In this document: in pieces, positions 9,593 to 18,094 of the stretch
Position numbering within the stretch: the stretch's first letter is position 1
Layout of the letters: every line of letters starts with the position of its first letter
Assembly: GCF_900635445.1 (NCBI RefSeq)
Contig: NZ_LR134117.1
Location: forward strand, 3,472,001 to 3,536,000
Source of the DNA: Serratia odorifera
GTDB taxonomy: Bacteria; Pseudomonadota; Gammaproteobacteria; Enterobacterales; Enterobacteriaceae
Length of the DNA: 64,000 nt
Direction of reading: 5' to 3'
Notes under the pieces: generated by a model
Database searches by the model: none
Told to the model about the DNA's origin: nothing
The model's input: only the letters and a program-made list of their open reading frames with translations
Made by a program: the position numbers and the translations under genes

Positions 9593-10366
9593 TCAATCGC
9601 GCGAAAGGAAACGTTCGGCATCCGCCAGCGAATGCAGCAGCGTGGTTTCTTGCGGCGAGCCAATCCATACGGCGATAGCGCTGTAGTTATCGCTGTTATT
9701 ATTTTTCTTCCATGCCTGTTGCATCAGAGCGATCCACTCACTTGGCGAATTGACCATGTGCAGCGACTGCTCCAGTTCCGACTGGGTAAAGCTGTGCCAG
9801 AAGCCGTCGGTGCACAGCAGGAAAACGTCGCCGTCTTCCAGTTGCAGCACATCGCTGTAGGTGGCGTCACGCTCTTCGCTAAGGCCGAGCGCAAAGTACA
9901 GCAGGTTGCTGTTGATGCCGCTGGTTTGATAGCCGGCGTCCTGCATTTGCTGGATCAGGCTGTGATCGGTGGTCACGGCATGCAGATAACCGCGGCGGAA
10001 CAGGTACAGGCGGCTGTCGCCGGCATGCGCCCAGTAGGCCAACTGATAATCGCGATCGATAAACAGGCTGACCAGCGTGGTGCCCATCTTGCTGAGCTCG
10101 TCCGACTGGTTCTGTTGCTGGTGGATGGCGGCGTTGGCCTGCGAGATGTGCTGGCGAATGCTCTGTGCATTCAGGTGCTTTTCACCGTCGAAATTATGCA
10201 GAATGGTGTCGCGCGCCAGCTTTGCGGCGATATCGCCACCGGGAAAGCCGGCGATGCCGTCGCACACCACGAAGCAGGCGGCGCGGTTGCCAACCACTTC
10301 ACCGGTTTGATCCTGATTGGAATCGCGGCCACCTTGATTAGAGGTAGAGGCTATAGTGATATTCAT
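9593..10366 (-). CDS. pppA: T6SS PP2C-type phosphatase PppA
   Basis: The product is 257 residues from the ATG at 10366. PP2C metal and phosphate motifs are in order: GGRDSNQD near residues 12-19, CDGIAG near 35-40, AGDSRLYLFR in the middle and LCTDGFW towards the end. PppA removes the phosphates that PpkA places on the FHA protein, resetting the system after firing. A TTG at 10402, directly after the tagH stop, could extend it by 12 residues, but the ATG matches the usual family start. It is cytoplasmic and sits between tagH and the rtkS-like gene. Confidence 0.92.
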   Translation of the reverse strand: MNITIASTSNQGGRDSNQDQTGEVVGNRAACFVVCDGIAGFPGGDIAAKLARDTILHNFDGEKHLNAQSIRQHISQANAAIHQQQNQSDELSKMGTTLVSLFIDRDYQLAYWAHAGDSRLYLFRRGYLHAVTTDHSLIQQMQDAGYQTSGINSNLLYFALGLSEERDATYSDVLQLEDGDVFLLCTDGFWHSFTQSELEQSLHMVNSPSEWIALMQQAWKKNNNSDNYSAIAVWIGSPQETTLLHSLADAERFLSRD

Positions 10367-10398
10367 TACGCGTCCGGGTTGAGCCAAAATTGCGCCTA

Positions 10399-12213
10399 TC
10401 AAGACAGGCCCTGGGTTTGTGAGTCTTTATATTGATTCACTTCAACGTCATAGGCGTGCAGGAAGGCTTCGCCAAACAGCGTATGGAAGTCATCTTCGAT
10501 TTCGCCTGCGGTTTGCTGATAATTTTTGACAAAGTAGTCCCACAGCGCGGCCTTGCGGTTGGACGGCAGCGCCAGGCGCGGCGCCGAACCTTCCTTGCGC
10601 GCTTCTTCTTCCAGACGGTCCGGATTAAACGACTGCAACATCGCGGCGATGATGGCGCGGATACCGGCAATCATCCCCAACTGGTGAGCCTGCAAATCGA
10701 TCAACGCGTCGCGCACCGCCTGTTCCGGTGGCATAAAGCCCGGCATCTGGCTGCCGAACATCTGCATCAGCACGGTTTTCCCGGATGGCAGCAGCTTGAA
10801 CGGGTTATTGGCCTCGTCGAGGATCATGGTCATTTCCGCCTTCACGCCGCGTTTGAGAATTGAGCGCGAGGAGAGCAGGGCAACGGTACCTTGTGAAAAC
10901 AGGCTCAGCAAACGGCCAACCTGGCGTACCTGTTGCTCGTCGAAATGCGGCTGCGGCTGCAGATCGTCCAGCCCGATGCCCTGCAGCAGCGCGTTCAGCA
11001 AAGGCCCTTCCAGCAGATCGCCGTTCGCCGTGCCGGCGTTTTGCGTGCGGGGTGACTGATAGGCCACCGGATCGATTCCCAGACGGTTGCCAGTGCGAGG
11101 CCGGTGCTGCGGTGGCTGGCTGAATTCAGGTTCTGCTGCGGCAGGTTGGGCAAATTGCGGCTCTGGCGCAGGCGGCATGCGTGGTTCTTCTTTTGCTGCC
11201 ACCGGCGGCACTGGCTGCGCAACGGACGGCGGCGGCGTCGGTTCGATCGGCGCAGGCTTCAGCTGCTGCGCTTGCGGTGACGGTTGCGCTTGCCGTGGCG
11301 CCGTGGGCGGCTCGGCGTCCATCTGGGTCAGCGGTACGGCTCCGCCCATCAGCAAGCCCAACGGGTCATTGCCGTTCAGTGCGTCCGGCGCGGCGGGCGC
11401 CGACGATGCGCCAAACAGTGCCAGTGGGTCGAGTTCTTCGCTCGGCTGTTTGGCGTTTGTTGCGGTTGGTGCCGCACTGGTGACCTTGACCGCCGGTTGC
11501 TGCGGCGCCTGTGGGCGATTTTCCGCCAGCAGCGCGCTCGGCGTGGTGTCGGTCAGAATATTGTCACGTTCGAAGGTGCTATCGGTGTTGAACAGCGCGC
11601 TGGGATCGGTCTGTTTTTGCTGTAACTGATGCAGATCGACGTTGCCGTCCAATTGGCTCAGTGGATCCGCCGGGTTCAGCTCGGTGCGCGGTTTTTCCAA
11701 CAGCGGGTTATGACCGACGTGAGCGGGGGGGGCCGGCGCGGGTTGTGCCGTGCCGCCGACCGGCGTGAACTCTTCCACCAGGCTGTCCCAGATTTCGTTG
11801 GGGATTGGAGCGGCGCCAGGCTGCGTTTTGGCGGCCGGTGCGGCATCGACCGCGTTGGCGACCACCGGCTGTGCCTGCTGAACCGGCGCTGCCTGCTGGT
11901 GCAGGGCACTGACCTGAATCTGATAATCGTCGATACCGAGGATATCGCCGTCTTGCAGTTCCACCTGACGACCACGCTCCAACGGGATATCGTTCAGCAG
12001 TACGCGGGTCACGTTGCCACGGTTGGTGATGCGGCATTCGCCATCAGCAGAAATATGCACAATGGCCTGCAAGCGGGAAATGGCGCGCTCTTCATCCGGT
12101 AATACCAGATTGTTATCCACGCTACGGCCAATAGTGCCGCCCGGCGGCAGAAAATCGCAGCTGCTTTGTGGCGGCAACTGGCCATTTTTGTTTTGTACAA
12201 TGGTAAATCGCAT
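10399..12213 (-). CDS. tagH: T6SS FHA-domain protein TagH/Fha
   Basis: The product is 604 residues. The N-terminal FHA domain (residues 1-100) shows the phosphothreonine-binding pattern GRSVDNN and later IHISADGECRITNRG with LNDIPLERG. A long, low-complexity proline/alanine/glutamine linker follows (about 110-390). The C-terminal T6SS-specific domain contains PPEQAVRDALIDLQAHQ and IAAMLQSFNPDRLEEEAR. The PpkA-phosphorylated form activates firing, and pppA lies directly downstream. The linker is long compared with compact Fha proteins, but length variation there is common. Confidence 0.92.
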   Translation of the reverse strand: MRFTIVQNKNGQLPPQSSCDFLPPGGTIGRSVDNNLVLPDEERAISRLQAIVHISADGECRITNRGNVTRVLLNDIPLERGRQVELQDGDILGIDDYQIQVSALHQQAAPVQQAQPVVANAVDAAPAAKTQPGAAPIPNEIWDSLVEEFTPVGGTAQPAPAPPAHVGHNPLLEKPRTELNPADPLSQLDGNVDLHQLQQKQTDPSALFNTDSTFERDNILTDTTPSALLAENRPQAPQQPAVKVTSAAPTATNAKQPSEELDPLALFGASSAPAAPDALNGNDPLGLLMGGAVPLTQMDAEPPTAPRQAQPSPQAQQLKPAPIEPTPPPSVAQPVPPVAAKEEPRMPPAPEPQFAQPAAAEPEFSQPPQHRPRTGNRLGIDPVAYQSPRTQNAGTANGDLLEGPLLNALLQGIGLDDLQPQPHFDEQQVRQVGRLLSLFSQGTVALLSSRSILKRGVKAEMTMILDEANNPFKLLPSGKTVLMQMFGSQMPGFMPPEQAVRDALIDLQAHQLGMIAGIRAIIAAMLQSFNPDRLEEEARKEGSAPRLALPSNRKAALWDYFVKNYQQTAGEIEDDFHTLFGEAFLHAYDVEVNQYKDSQTQGLS

Positions 12214-12251
12214 AAGGCATTCCTGCTGATTAGGTTTTAAATATTACAATA

Positions 12252-12293
12252 CCCTCACCCCAGCCCTTGGGCAGGAAAGGGCTGGGGTGAGGG
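12252..12293. repeat. 16-bp-arm intergenic palindrome between hcp and tagH
   Basis: The arms CCCTCACCCCAGCCCT (12252-12267) and AGGGCTGGGGTGAGGG (12278-12293) are perfect reverse complements around a 10-base loop. This C-rich word resembles dispersed palindromes seen between genes in several enterobacteria. It lies downstream of hcp and upstream of tagH, where a hairpin could partly separate very abundant hcp RNA from the rest of the operon. There is no U-tract, so it is not a classic terminator. Confidence 0.7.
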
Positions 12294-12418
12294 GAATTAA
12301 CGTGGTTAACGCGTAGACTGATGCTGACAAGCAATGAAAATGATTACGCGGACATAAACCATATGTGGTTACGCATATGGCAGTGAAGGGCATCTTTATT
12401 ATTGTCATCGATATATGA

Positions 12419-12441
12419 ATGCCCCTCTTATTGAGGGGCAT
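12419..12441 (-). terminator. hairpin just downstream of hcp
   Basis: Arms ATGCCCCTC and GAGGGGCAT pair around TTATT, 13 bases after the hcp stop codon. It has a good nine-pair stem but no run of U on the minus strand. It may act as a partial terminator or an RNA-stabilising end for hcp. Confidence 0.5.
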
Positions 12442-12453
12442 AATAGACACAGA

Positions 12454-12936
12454 TTACGCTTCGCGGTTTTCCTTGATATTCCAACCGGCGCTGCTTTCCG
12501 CACCTTTACCGCCTTTGTCACTCTGCTCCCAGTATTGCTGTTTGACTTTCGCCGCCTGGAAGGAATAAGTCACGCCAACGGTATCTTCGCCACCGGCACC
12601 GGTGTATTGCACCGCGGTAACCAGCACGTCGTCGAGGGTGATCTTCACATATTCAACCTGGGTACCGCCGGCCTTGCAGACGGACAGCTCTACCTTGGTC
12701 AGGTGTTTACCGCTGGAACAGTGCTTCAGCAGCGCAGGGGTTGATTTATCGACCAGCGCATTGACATGCAGATCGTTAAAGCAGACTTTACCGGCACCGC
12801 CGCCGCCGCCCACGCCCATGTTACCGGGTTGGGAAGCGCCCCAGGAGAAAGAAGTAATGTCGGTCCAGCCTTTGTGGTTTGAATCTTTAGATTCGCCGCT
12901 GGCACCTTCGACTTTCAGGAACATATCAATAGCCAT
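12454..12936 (-). CDS. hcp: T6SS tube protein Hcp (TssD)
   Basis: The product is 160 residues and shows the Hcp hallmarks: MAIDMFLKVEG start, GWTDITSFSWG near residues 24-34, a glycine-rich stretch, and LDDVLVTAVQYTG in the second half. Hcp hexamers stack into the tube inside the TssBC sheath and carry small effectors such as Tae4 in their lumen. The gene has its own 196-base leader after tai4 and is bounded by hairpins on both sides, consistent with separate high-level expression inside the cluster. Confidence 0.95.
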   Translation of the reverse strand: MAIDMFLKVEGASGESKDSNHKGWTDITSFSWGASQPGNMGVGGGGGAGKVCFNDLHVNALVDKSTPALLKHCSSGKHLTKVELSVCKAGGTQVEYVKITLDDVLVTAVQYTGAGGEDTVGVTYSFQAAKVKQQYWEQSDKGGKGAESSAGWNIKENREA

Positions 12937-13095
12937 AGCTCATTCACTCTTTATTAAGGGTTAACAGTAGTATTAACGTTGCGTTGAAAAATTCAGGTTA
13001 TAGCAGCAGGAAGTCAAAATGCGGTAATGCACTACCAATCAATATCCTTGTGCCATGCACCTTGTGAAATACCGGGTTTAACGGTATTGATTACC

Positions 13096-13123
13096 GAGCC
13101 ATTATTAATCGTGCCAATGGCTC
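13096..13123. repeat. hairpin between tai4 and hcp
   Basis: GAGCCATT (13096-13103) and AATGGCTC (13116-13123) form perfect eight-base arms, ten bases beyond the tai4 stop on the minus strand. No U-tract follows. It could be a weak terminator or a stability element separating the effector pair from hcp. Confidence 0.5.
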
Positions 13124-13132
13124 AAGTTTTAA

Positions 13133-13573
13133 TTATTGCGGGTTATCCTGGTTCCAGGAATGATTCGCATCGCCGACGATAACTTCGCGTGACAGGGCGT
13201 CCAGCTCGGCGCTGTGATACAGCCGCAGGCAGTTTAACGTAACGCCTTGACTCTGGGTTTTTGCTTCGCTGTGGGACGCATTGTGGTTGGATTTGAATTT
13301 ATCGATCAGCGCATTGATCTTCGCATCGCCTGATTCGATATCAAAGGGCATCCACTCCCTCATGGCGTTTGCCGTTCTGGCAGCATCAACAGAAAATGTA
13401 TTGTCCGCTTCGGAAACCTGCGCCAGACAACGTGCCAATGCCAGTTCTTTAACCACCTGGCTGTAAGGCATCTGTTTGATAAATGCCACCGGATCCAAAG
13501 CATCTTTGGCCAGCGTTTGTTGCGACATCGCCAACAAGGTTGACACCAGACCGACCGTGAACAACGTCTTCAT
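13133..13573 (-). CDS. tai4: Tai4/Rap-type periplasmic immunity protein
   Basis: The product is 146 residues from the ATG at 13573, which has a GGGAG ribosome site and overlaps the effector stop as ATGA. A signal peptide ends at TLAKDA. The mature protein is helical in character and carries two cysteines (ARCLAQ near residue 49 and LNCLRLYHS towards the end) typical of the Tai4/Rap family, in which a disulfide-bonded dimer blocks the Tae4 active site in the periplasm. An upstream in-frame start four codons earlier is possible. Identification rests on family features plus the adjacent Tae4 gene. Confidence 0.85.
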   Translation of the reverse strand: MKTLFTVGLVSTLLAMSQQTLAKDALDPVAFIKQMPYSQVVKELALARCLAQVSEADNTFSVDAARTANAMREWMPFDIESGDAKINALIDKFKSNHNASHSEAKTQSQGVTLNCLRLYHSAELDALSREVIVGDANHSWNQDNPQ

Positions 13574-14076
13574 GGCAACTCCCAAAAATTGGCTCGAGGC
13601 GTCGAGTAATTGGTTCCTGGTTGATTAAAATAACAGTGATCGGAACACTGGCTGCCGTTCCAGAACGTGGCGTGTCCACCGGCGTTATCCCAACCCGAAA
13701 CCTCAAACAAGATCAATCCCTTTTTATTCGCCAACTGGGACACCGGCAATTGAGGATAATTAACCACCAAATCAGGTTTGCCCCAGGTTTTGGTCAAATA
13801 GACCACCAGGTCGCGCACGCGGAAAAAGTACCATTTCTTGTCGGCACCGGAGACAGTCAGTTGGCTTATACGGGGAACCGGGTGCCCGGTGTAATTGAGC
13901 ACATAGCTCATTCTTACCGCACAACTGTTCTCCCAACCCCCTGCGCTGGCGGGTATCTCGAAATTACGTTTTACCGCCCCACCAATGGTGTTTTTAACTT
14001 TTACCAAAGCATCGTTCGGGTCGTAAATATTTCTGGCCGCCGTCCAGGCGGCCAGAAAGCGGGGTCTTGCTCCCAT
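13570..14076 (-). CDS. tae4: Tae4-family T6SS peptidoglycan amidase effector (Ssp type)
   Basis: The product is 168 residues with no signal peptide, as expected for Hcp-delivered cargo. Catalytic residues can be placed: C52 in NSCAVRM, H135 in GGHATFW and D146. The H-to-D spacing of 11 and the C-to-H spacing of 83 match the known Tae4 triad (C44/H126/D137). C144 and C148, four apart, match the Tae4 regulatory disulfide pair. Tae4 enzymes cleave the gamma-D-glutamyl-mDAP bond in a rival's peptidoglycan. It is coupled to the immunity gene by a four-base overlap and lies between tssC and hcp, as Ssp/Rap pairs do in Serratia. Confidence 0.92.
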   Translation of the reverse strand: MGARPRFLAAWTAARNIYDPNDALVKVKNTIGGAVKRNFEIPASAGGWENSCAVRMSYVLNYTGHPVPRISQLTVSGADKKWYFFRVRDLVVYLTKTWGKPDLVVNYPQLPVSQLANKKGLILFEVSGWDNAGGHATFWNGSQCSDHCYFNQPGTNYSTPRANFWELP

Positions 14077-14100
14077 ACAGCGTCTCCATTTTCTGCTTGC

Positions 14101-14124
14101 TCAGGCTGCGTTGCCGCAGCCTGA
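14101..14124. repeat. tetraloop hairpin between tssC and tae4
   Basis: TCAGGCTGCG and CGCAGCCTGA are perfect ten-base arms around a four-base loop, 11 bases after the tssC stop on the minus strand. There is no U-tract. It is a good candidate for an RNA stability or processing element protecting the abundant tssBC message. Confidence 0.6.
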
Positions 14125-14135
14125 TAACGGGGTTA

Positions 14136-15641
14136 TCAAGAGGCGTCGTTCTGTTTCAGCGACGGCAGTTTGGAAACCAGACGCAGCGAAACGGTCAAAC
14201 CTTCCAGCTGGTAATGCGGACGCAGGAAGAACTTGGCGCTGTAGTAACCCGGGTTGTCCTCGATCTCTTCGACCTGAACCTCTGCGGCTGCCAACGGCTT
14301 ACGCGATTTGGTTTCCTGTGACGAGTTGGCGGGATCGCCATCGACATAGTTCATGATCCAGTCGTTCAGCCAGCGTTCCATATCGTCACGCTCACGGAAG
14401 GAACCGATCTTGTCACGGACGATGCACTTCAGGTAGTGGGCGAAGCGGCAGCAGGCAAACAGATACGGCAGACGCGCGGACAGCTGGGCGTTGGCCGAGG
14501 CGTCGGCATCGTAGTATTCCGCCGGTTTCTGCAGCGATTGCGCGCCGATAAAGGCAGCGAAGTCGGAATTTTTACGGTGTACCAGCGGCATAAAGCCGTT
14601 TTTGGCCAACTCCGCTTCGCGGCGGTCGCTGATGGCGATTTCGGTTGGGCACTTCATGTCCACGCCGCCGTCGTCACTCGGGAAGGTATGGCATGGCAGG
14701 TTTTCCACCGCGCCGCCGGATTCTACACCGCGGATTGCCGTACACCAGCCAAACTCTTTGAACGACCGGTTGATGTTGGCGGCCATCGCGTAAGCGGCAT
14801 TGGTCCAGGTGTAGTTGCCGTGAGTTGCGCCGTCGGTTTCTTCTTCGAAGTCGAACTCGTCAACCGGGTTGGTGCGGATACCGTAAGGCAAACGCGCCAG
14901 GAAACGTGGCATTACCAGGCCAAGATAGCGTGCGTCCTCGGATTCACGCAGGCTGCGCCAGGCGGCGTACTCGGTATTCTGGAAGATTTTGGTCAGATCG
15001 CGCGGGTTGGCCAGTTCCTGCCAGGACTCCATCTGCATCACGCTCGGCGCGGTGCCAGCGATGAATGGACAGTGCGACGCGGCACCGATTTTCGCCATTT
15101 CACCCAGCAGCTCAACGTCCTGCGGGCTGTGGTCAAAGTAATAGTCGCCCACCAGGCAACCGAACGGTTCGCCGCCGAACTGGCCATACTCTTCTTCGTA
15201 CACTTTCTTGAAGATCGGGCTCTGGTCCCAGCCCACGCCCTTGTGGCGTTTCAGCGTGCGGCCGAGTTCCTGCTTGGAAATGCTCATAAAGCGGATCTTC
15301 AGCATTTCGTCGGTTTCGGAATTGTTCACCAGATAATGCAGGCCGTGCCAGGCGCCTTCCAGCTTCTGGAAGTCTTCGTGGTGAATGATCTGGTTGATCT
15401 GCTGCGACATTTTTTCGTCGATTTCGGCGATCAGTGCCTGAATGGTGCGGTAGGCGTCGGAAGACACGGTAACGGTGTTTTCCAGTGCCTGCTGCGCCAG
15501 GGTTTTCACCGCATTTTCAACCGCTTCTTTGGCCTGATCGGTCTTTGGACGGAACTCTTTGTTCAGCAGCGCGCTGAATTCGTCGCTGGAGAAGGTTTCG
15601 GTGGTCTGCAACGCATTCTGTTGCTGAGGCAGGTTGCTCAT
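14136..15641 (-). CDS. tssC: T6SS contractile sheath large subunit TssC
   Basis: The product is 501 residues from the ATG at 15641, preceded by AAGGAGG at good spacing; a TTG directly upstream is less likely. It has the EvpB/VipB signature: LIAEIDEKMSQQINQIIHHEDFQKLEGAWHGL split over residues 68-100, FKEFGWCTAIRGVESGG in the middle, and a C-terminal LEGLTVSLRLVSKLP strand. TssC interlocks with TssB to form the contracting sheath. The gene directly follows tssB and ends at a strong hairpin. Confidence 0.96.
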   Translation of the reverse strand: MSNLPQQQNALQTTETFSSDEFSALLNKEFRPKTDQAKEAVENAVKTLAQQALENTVTVSSDAYRTIQALIAEIDEKMSQQINQIIHHEDFQKLEGAWHGLHYLVNNSETDEMLKIRFMSISKQELGRTLKRHKGVGWDQSPIFKKVYEEEYGQFGGEPFGCLVGDYYFDHSPQDVELLGEMAKIGAASHCPFIAGTAPSVMQMESWQELANPRDLTKIFQNTEYAAWRSLRESEDARYLGLVMPRFLARLPYGIRTNPVDEFDFEEETDGATHGNYTWTNAAYAMAANINRSFKEFGWCTAIRGVESGGAVENLPCHTFPSDDGGVDMKCPTEIAISDRREAELAKNGFMPLVHRKNSDFAAFIGAQSLQKPAEYYDADASANAQLSARLPYLFACCRFAHYLKCIVRDKIGSFRERDDMERWLNDWIMNYVDGDPANSSQETKSRKPLAAAEVQVEEIEDNPGYYSAKFFLRPHYQLEGLTVSLRLVSKLPSLKQNDAS

Positions 15642-15644
15642 CAA

Positions 15645-16181
15645 TCAGTCCTCCTTCTCGGTGTTGTCGTCGGTAGACGCCGGCTTTGGCGCGTTGGTCA
15701 GGGACTTCAGCAGCTCGGGGTTTTGCAGGATCTTGGAGATCAGCTCTTCGGCACCGTTCTTGCCGTCCATATAGGACAGCAGGTTGGACAGCTGGGTGCG
15801 GGCTTCCAGCAGGTTATCCAGCGAATCCACCTTGCGTGCGATGGCGGCAGGGGAGAAGTCTTCCATGCTTTCAAACGACAGATCGATATTCAGCTTGCCT
15901 TCGCCGGTCAGCGTGTTGTCGACCTGGTAGGCGACGCGCGGCTTCAGCGATTTCATGCGTTCGTCGAAGTTGTCGATATCGATGTCGAGGAATTTACGCT
16001 CATCAACGCTTGGCAACGGGTCGACCGGTTTACCGACCAGATCCGCCATCACCCCCATCACGAACGGCAGCTGGATTTTGCGTTCTGCACCATAGATTTC
16101 GACATCGTATTCAATCTGTACGCGCGGTGCGCGGTTGCGGGCGATGAACTTCTGTCCGCTGCGGGATTTCGAGTTTGCCAT
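15645..16181 (-). CDS. tssB: T6SS contractile sheath small subunit TssB
   Basis: The product is 178 residues (VipA/ImpB family), starting MANSKSRSGQKFIARNRAPRV. The conserved stretch RKIQLPFVMGVMADLVG lies near residues 34-50, followed by DIDNFDERMKSLKPRVAY. TssB pairs with TssC in the sheath and is the likely contact for TagJ. The 121-base gap after tssA leaves room for an internal promoter for tssBC, though no clear one was identified. Confidence 0.96.
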   Translation of the reverse strand: MANSKSRSGQKFIARNRAPRVQIEYDVEIYGAERKIQLPFVMGVMADLVGKPVDPLPSVDERKFLDIDIDNFDERMKSLKPRVAYQVDNTLTGEGKLNIDLSFESMEDFSPAAIARKVDSLDNLLEARTQLSNLLSYMDGKNGAEELISKILQNPELLKSLTNAPKPASTDDNTEKED

Positions 16182-16302
16182 GAGTTACTCCATCTGATGA
16201 TGATTAAGAACGACTTACGTGGGCATAAGCGCGTTCAAATTCTGGCCTGACGCGCATTGCACAGGCGACGAAAATGTGTGAAGAAAACAACGCATTTTAA
16301 GG

Positions 16303-17328
16303 TCAGTTGTTCTCCTCGTTATCCGGGCGACCAAGGATGGTCTCCAGTTGATTGAGACCATCAGGCGCCAGATCGCGGACGATTTGCAGGAAGTCCAGGG
16401 CAATCAGCCGCTGTACCCGATCGATCATCAGCGGAGCCGGGTGGCTTGGCTCATGCCGCTGAAAATAGTTTTTCACCTTATCCAGCATCAACTGAGCGTC
16501 ATCGCGCGACTGGATTTGTGCGCTGCGCCAGTTGAGCGTTAGCGCAGCGCCAGGCGCGGCTGCCGGGCTGACGCTGGCGTCATCGTGGTGGTTGTCTTGC
16601 GGTTCTTCTGCCGCCGGCGCTGCGCTATGGCACGCCTGCGCCAGGGTGTTGAACATCTTCATCAGGGCGTTCATTTCCGGCAGAGCGCTTTCGCCCAGAT
16701 GCCGGGTAACCACCTCGCGGATGGCGTTGAGTTGATGAATGATGTTTTGCACCCATTCCGCTGCCGGCTGCTCCGGCTGCGCCAGCTCATCCTGCAAGCG
16801 CGCGCGGCCGCCGGGGAAAGTGGCACATTCCAGCTTGCTGCCATCGAGCAGGGCGCAGGCATCACGCAGGGAAATCTCGCCGGCGGCCCCCTTCAGCAAG
16901 GTTGCGTTGCGCACGCAACTGGTCAGCGCTGCCTTGTCGCCAAGGTCGGCCAGCACGTTGATGCGAAACAGCGGATCGGCTTCGCCGTCAAACTCCAATG
17001 GCGGCAGCAGCGGCTCCCAGTAGCGTTCCAGCGCCTGATGAGTCAGCGCCAGGCCGTCGGCATAACCTTGCAGGCCGCGCAACTGCGCCCAGGCGTGAGT
17101 CAGACGCAACATCACGCGTAAATCCTTGGTCCGCGACAACAGGGCGGTGGCCAAACGTTCAACCTGCATCCAGTCCGGCGCTTCAGCCGGGATAATAGTG
17201 CTGCCAAACTGTTGCTCGGCCTTGCCTGCCGAGGCCTGTTCCATCGCCAGAAAATCGGCGTCGTATTCCAGGTTGTCGCCACAAGGACGCTCGGCGTCAA
17301 CCGGTGCCAGCAGGGTTTCGATAACCAT
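16303..17328 (-). CDS. tssA: T6SS cap/assembly protein TssA (ImpA family)
   Basis: The product is 341 residues. The ImpA_N domain fills the first 150 residues, with PCGDNLEYDADFLAMEQASAG near 16-36 and LRVMLRLTHAWAQLRGLQGYADGL near 70-95. The C-terminal part ends RDLAPDGLNQLETILGRPD, the form seen in short TssA proteins. TssA primes and coordinates tail assembly at the baseplate or distal sheath tip. It lies between tagF and tssB, and the frame is intact. Confidence 0.92.
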   Translation of the reverse strand: MVIETLLAPVDAERPCGDNLEYDADFLAMEQASAGKAEQQFGSTIIPAEAPDWMQVERLATALLSRTKDLRVMLRLTHAWAQLRGLQGYADGLALTHQALERYWEPLLPPLEFDGEADPLFRINVLADLGDKAALTSCVRNATLLKGAAGEISLRDACALLDGSKLECATFPGGRARLQDELAQPEQPAAEWVQNIIHQLNAIREVVTRHLGESALPEMNALMKMFNTLAQACHSAAPAAEEPQDNHHDDASVSPAAAPGAALTLNWRSAQIQSRDDAQLMLDKVKNYFQRHEPSHPAPLMIDRVQRLIALDFLQIVRDLAPDGLNQLETILGRPDNEENN

Positions 17329-17353
17329 ACAGTTTCTCTATAGTAAACTACGT

Positions 17354-18073
17354 TTAATCAAACATTTGCGGATACTGGCCGCCGCGGCCGGGCCTGGCCC
17401 AACCGTTGGGTTCAAACAGCAGCGAAAACAGCTGCACCGTCAGGTTGCCGCTGTGGACGTGGGTATAAAGTGGGTGGCCGTCAGCCTGATTGGTCCACCA
17501 GAAGCTGGTGTACTGTGCCGGATCGAAACAATCGGCGGCCTGCTGCCAGCCCAGCCCCGGCACGTCCGGATGGCGAAAGCCGATAATCGACAGAATCTCG
17601 GACTCGCTCTCTTCCGGCGGGATCGCCAGCGCCGGGATCGACAGCAGGGAACGGTCAATCTGTTCGGCCGAAAACCCGTTGCGCACGCCGTTGAGCAGCG
17701 TATGCCCCAGTTGGCGATACCATTCCGCCGCCATGTTTAACTGCTGGCTGCGCCACTCTTCCGGGGTAAACAGCCGAATGGCGCAAATCGGATAGTGGCG
17801 ACCGACGCGGTCGCGCGCCGGCAGCAAACATCCCATCTGCACATGTTGGCTGCCGAGCGTAGCAGGAATGACGAAGTTCCATACCGGCGCATTGCTGAAC
17901 GGATGCCCGGCATCGCCCGGCAGATTACGCTGCAAATTGACCAAGCCATTATGGAACCAATGGGCCCAGTTATTGACCACTAAGTCGGGCAGGCGGCGCT
18001 GTAAAAAATCACCGGCGGTAGGGATCTTGCCATACCAGCCGATGCTCGCTGTCGGGCTCTGGTCATTGTTCAT
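17354..18073 (-). CDS. tagF: T6SS post-translational regulator TagF (ImpM family)
   Basis: The product is 239 residues. The family pattern is an N-terminal GWYGKIPTAGDFLQRRLP followed by WNFVIPATLG and LLPARDRVGRHYPI, and a C-terminal SFWWTNQ region. TagF represses T6SS assembly at the post-translational level, in several species by binding the FHA protein, in parallel to PpkA signalling. It sits between tssM and tssA. No membrane segment or signal peptide is seen. Confidence 0.9.
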   Translation of the reverse strand: MNNDQSPTASIGWYGKIPTAGDFLQRRLPDLVVNNWAHWFHNGLVNLQRNLPGDAGHPFSNAPVWNFVIPATLGSQHVQMGCLLPARDRVGRHYPICAIRLFTPEEWRSQQLNMAAEWYRQLGHTLLNGVRNGFSAEQIDRSLLSIPALAIPPEESESEILSIIGFRHPDVPGLGWQQAADCFDPAQYTSFWWTNQADGHPLYTHVHSGNLTVQLFSLLFEPNGWARPGRGGQYPQMFD

Positions 18074-18094
18074 GGTAATGAATGTCCTTTCGGG

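Noticed and set aside
12359..12380. CCATATG/CATATGG inverted repeat between hcp and tagH
   Set aside because: Seven-base arms in A+T-rich DNA with no link to a start site; too weak to call a regulator site.
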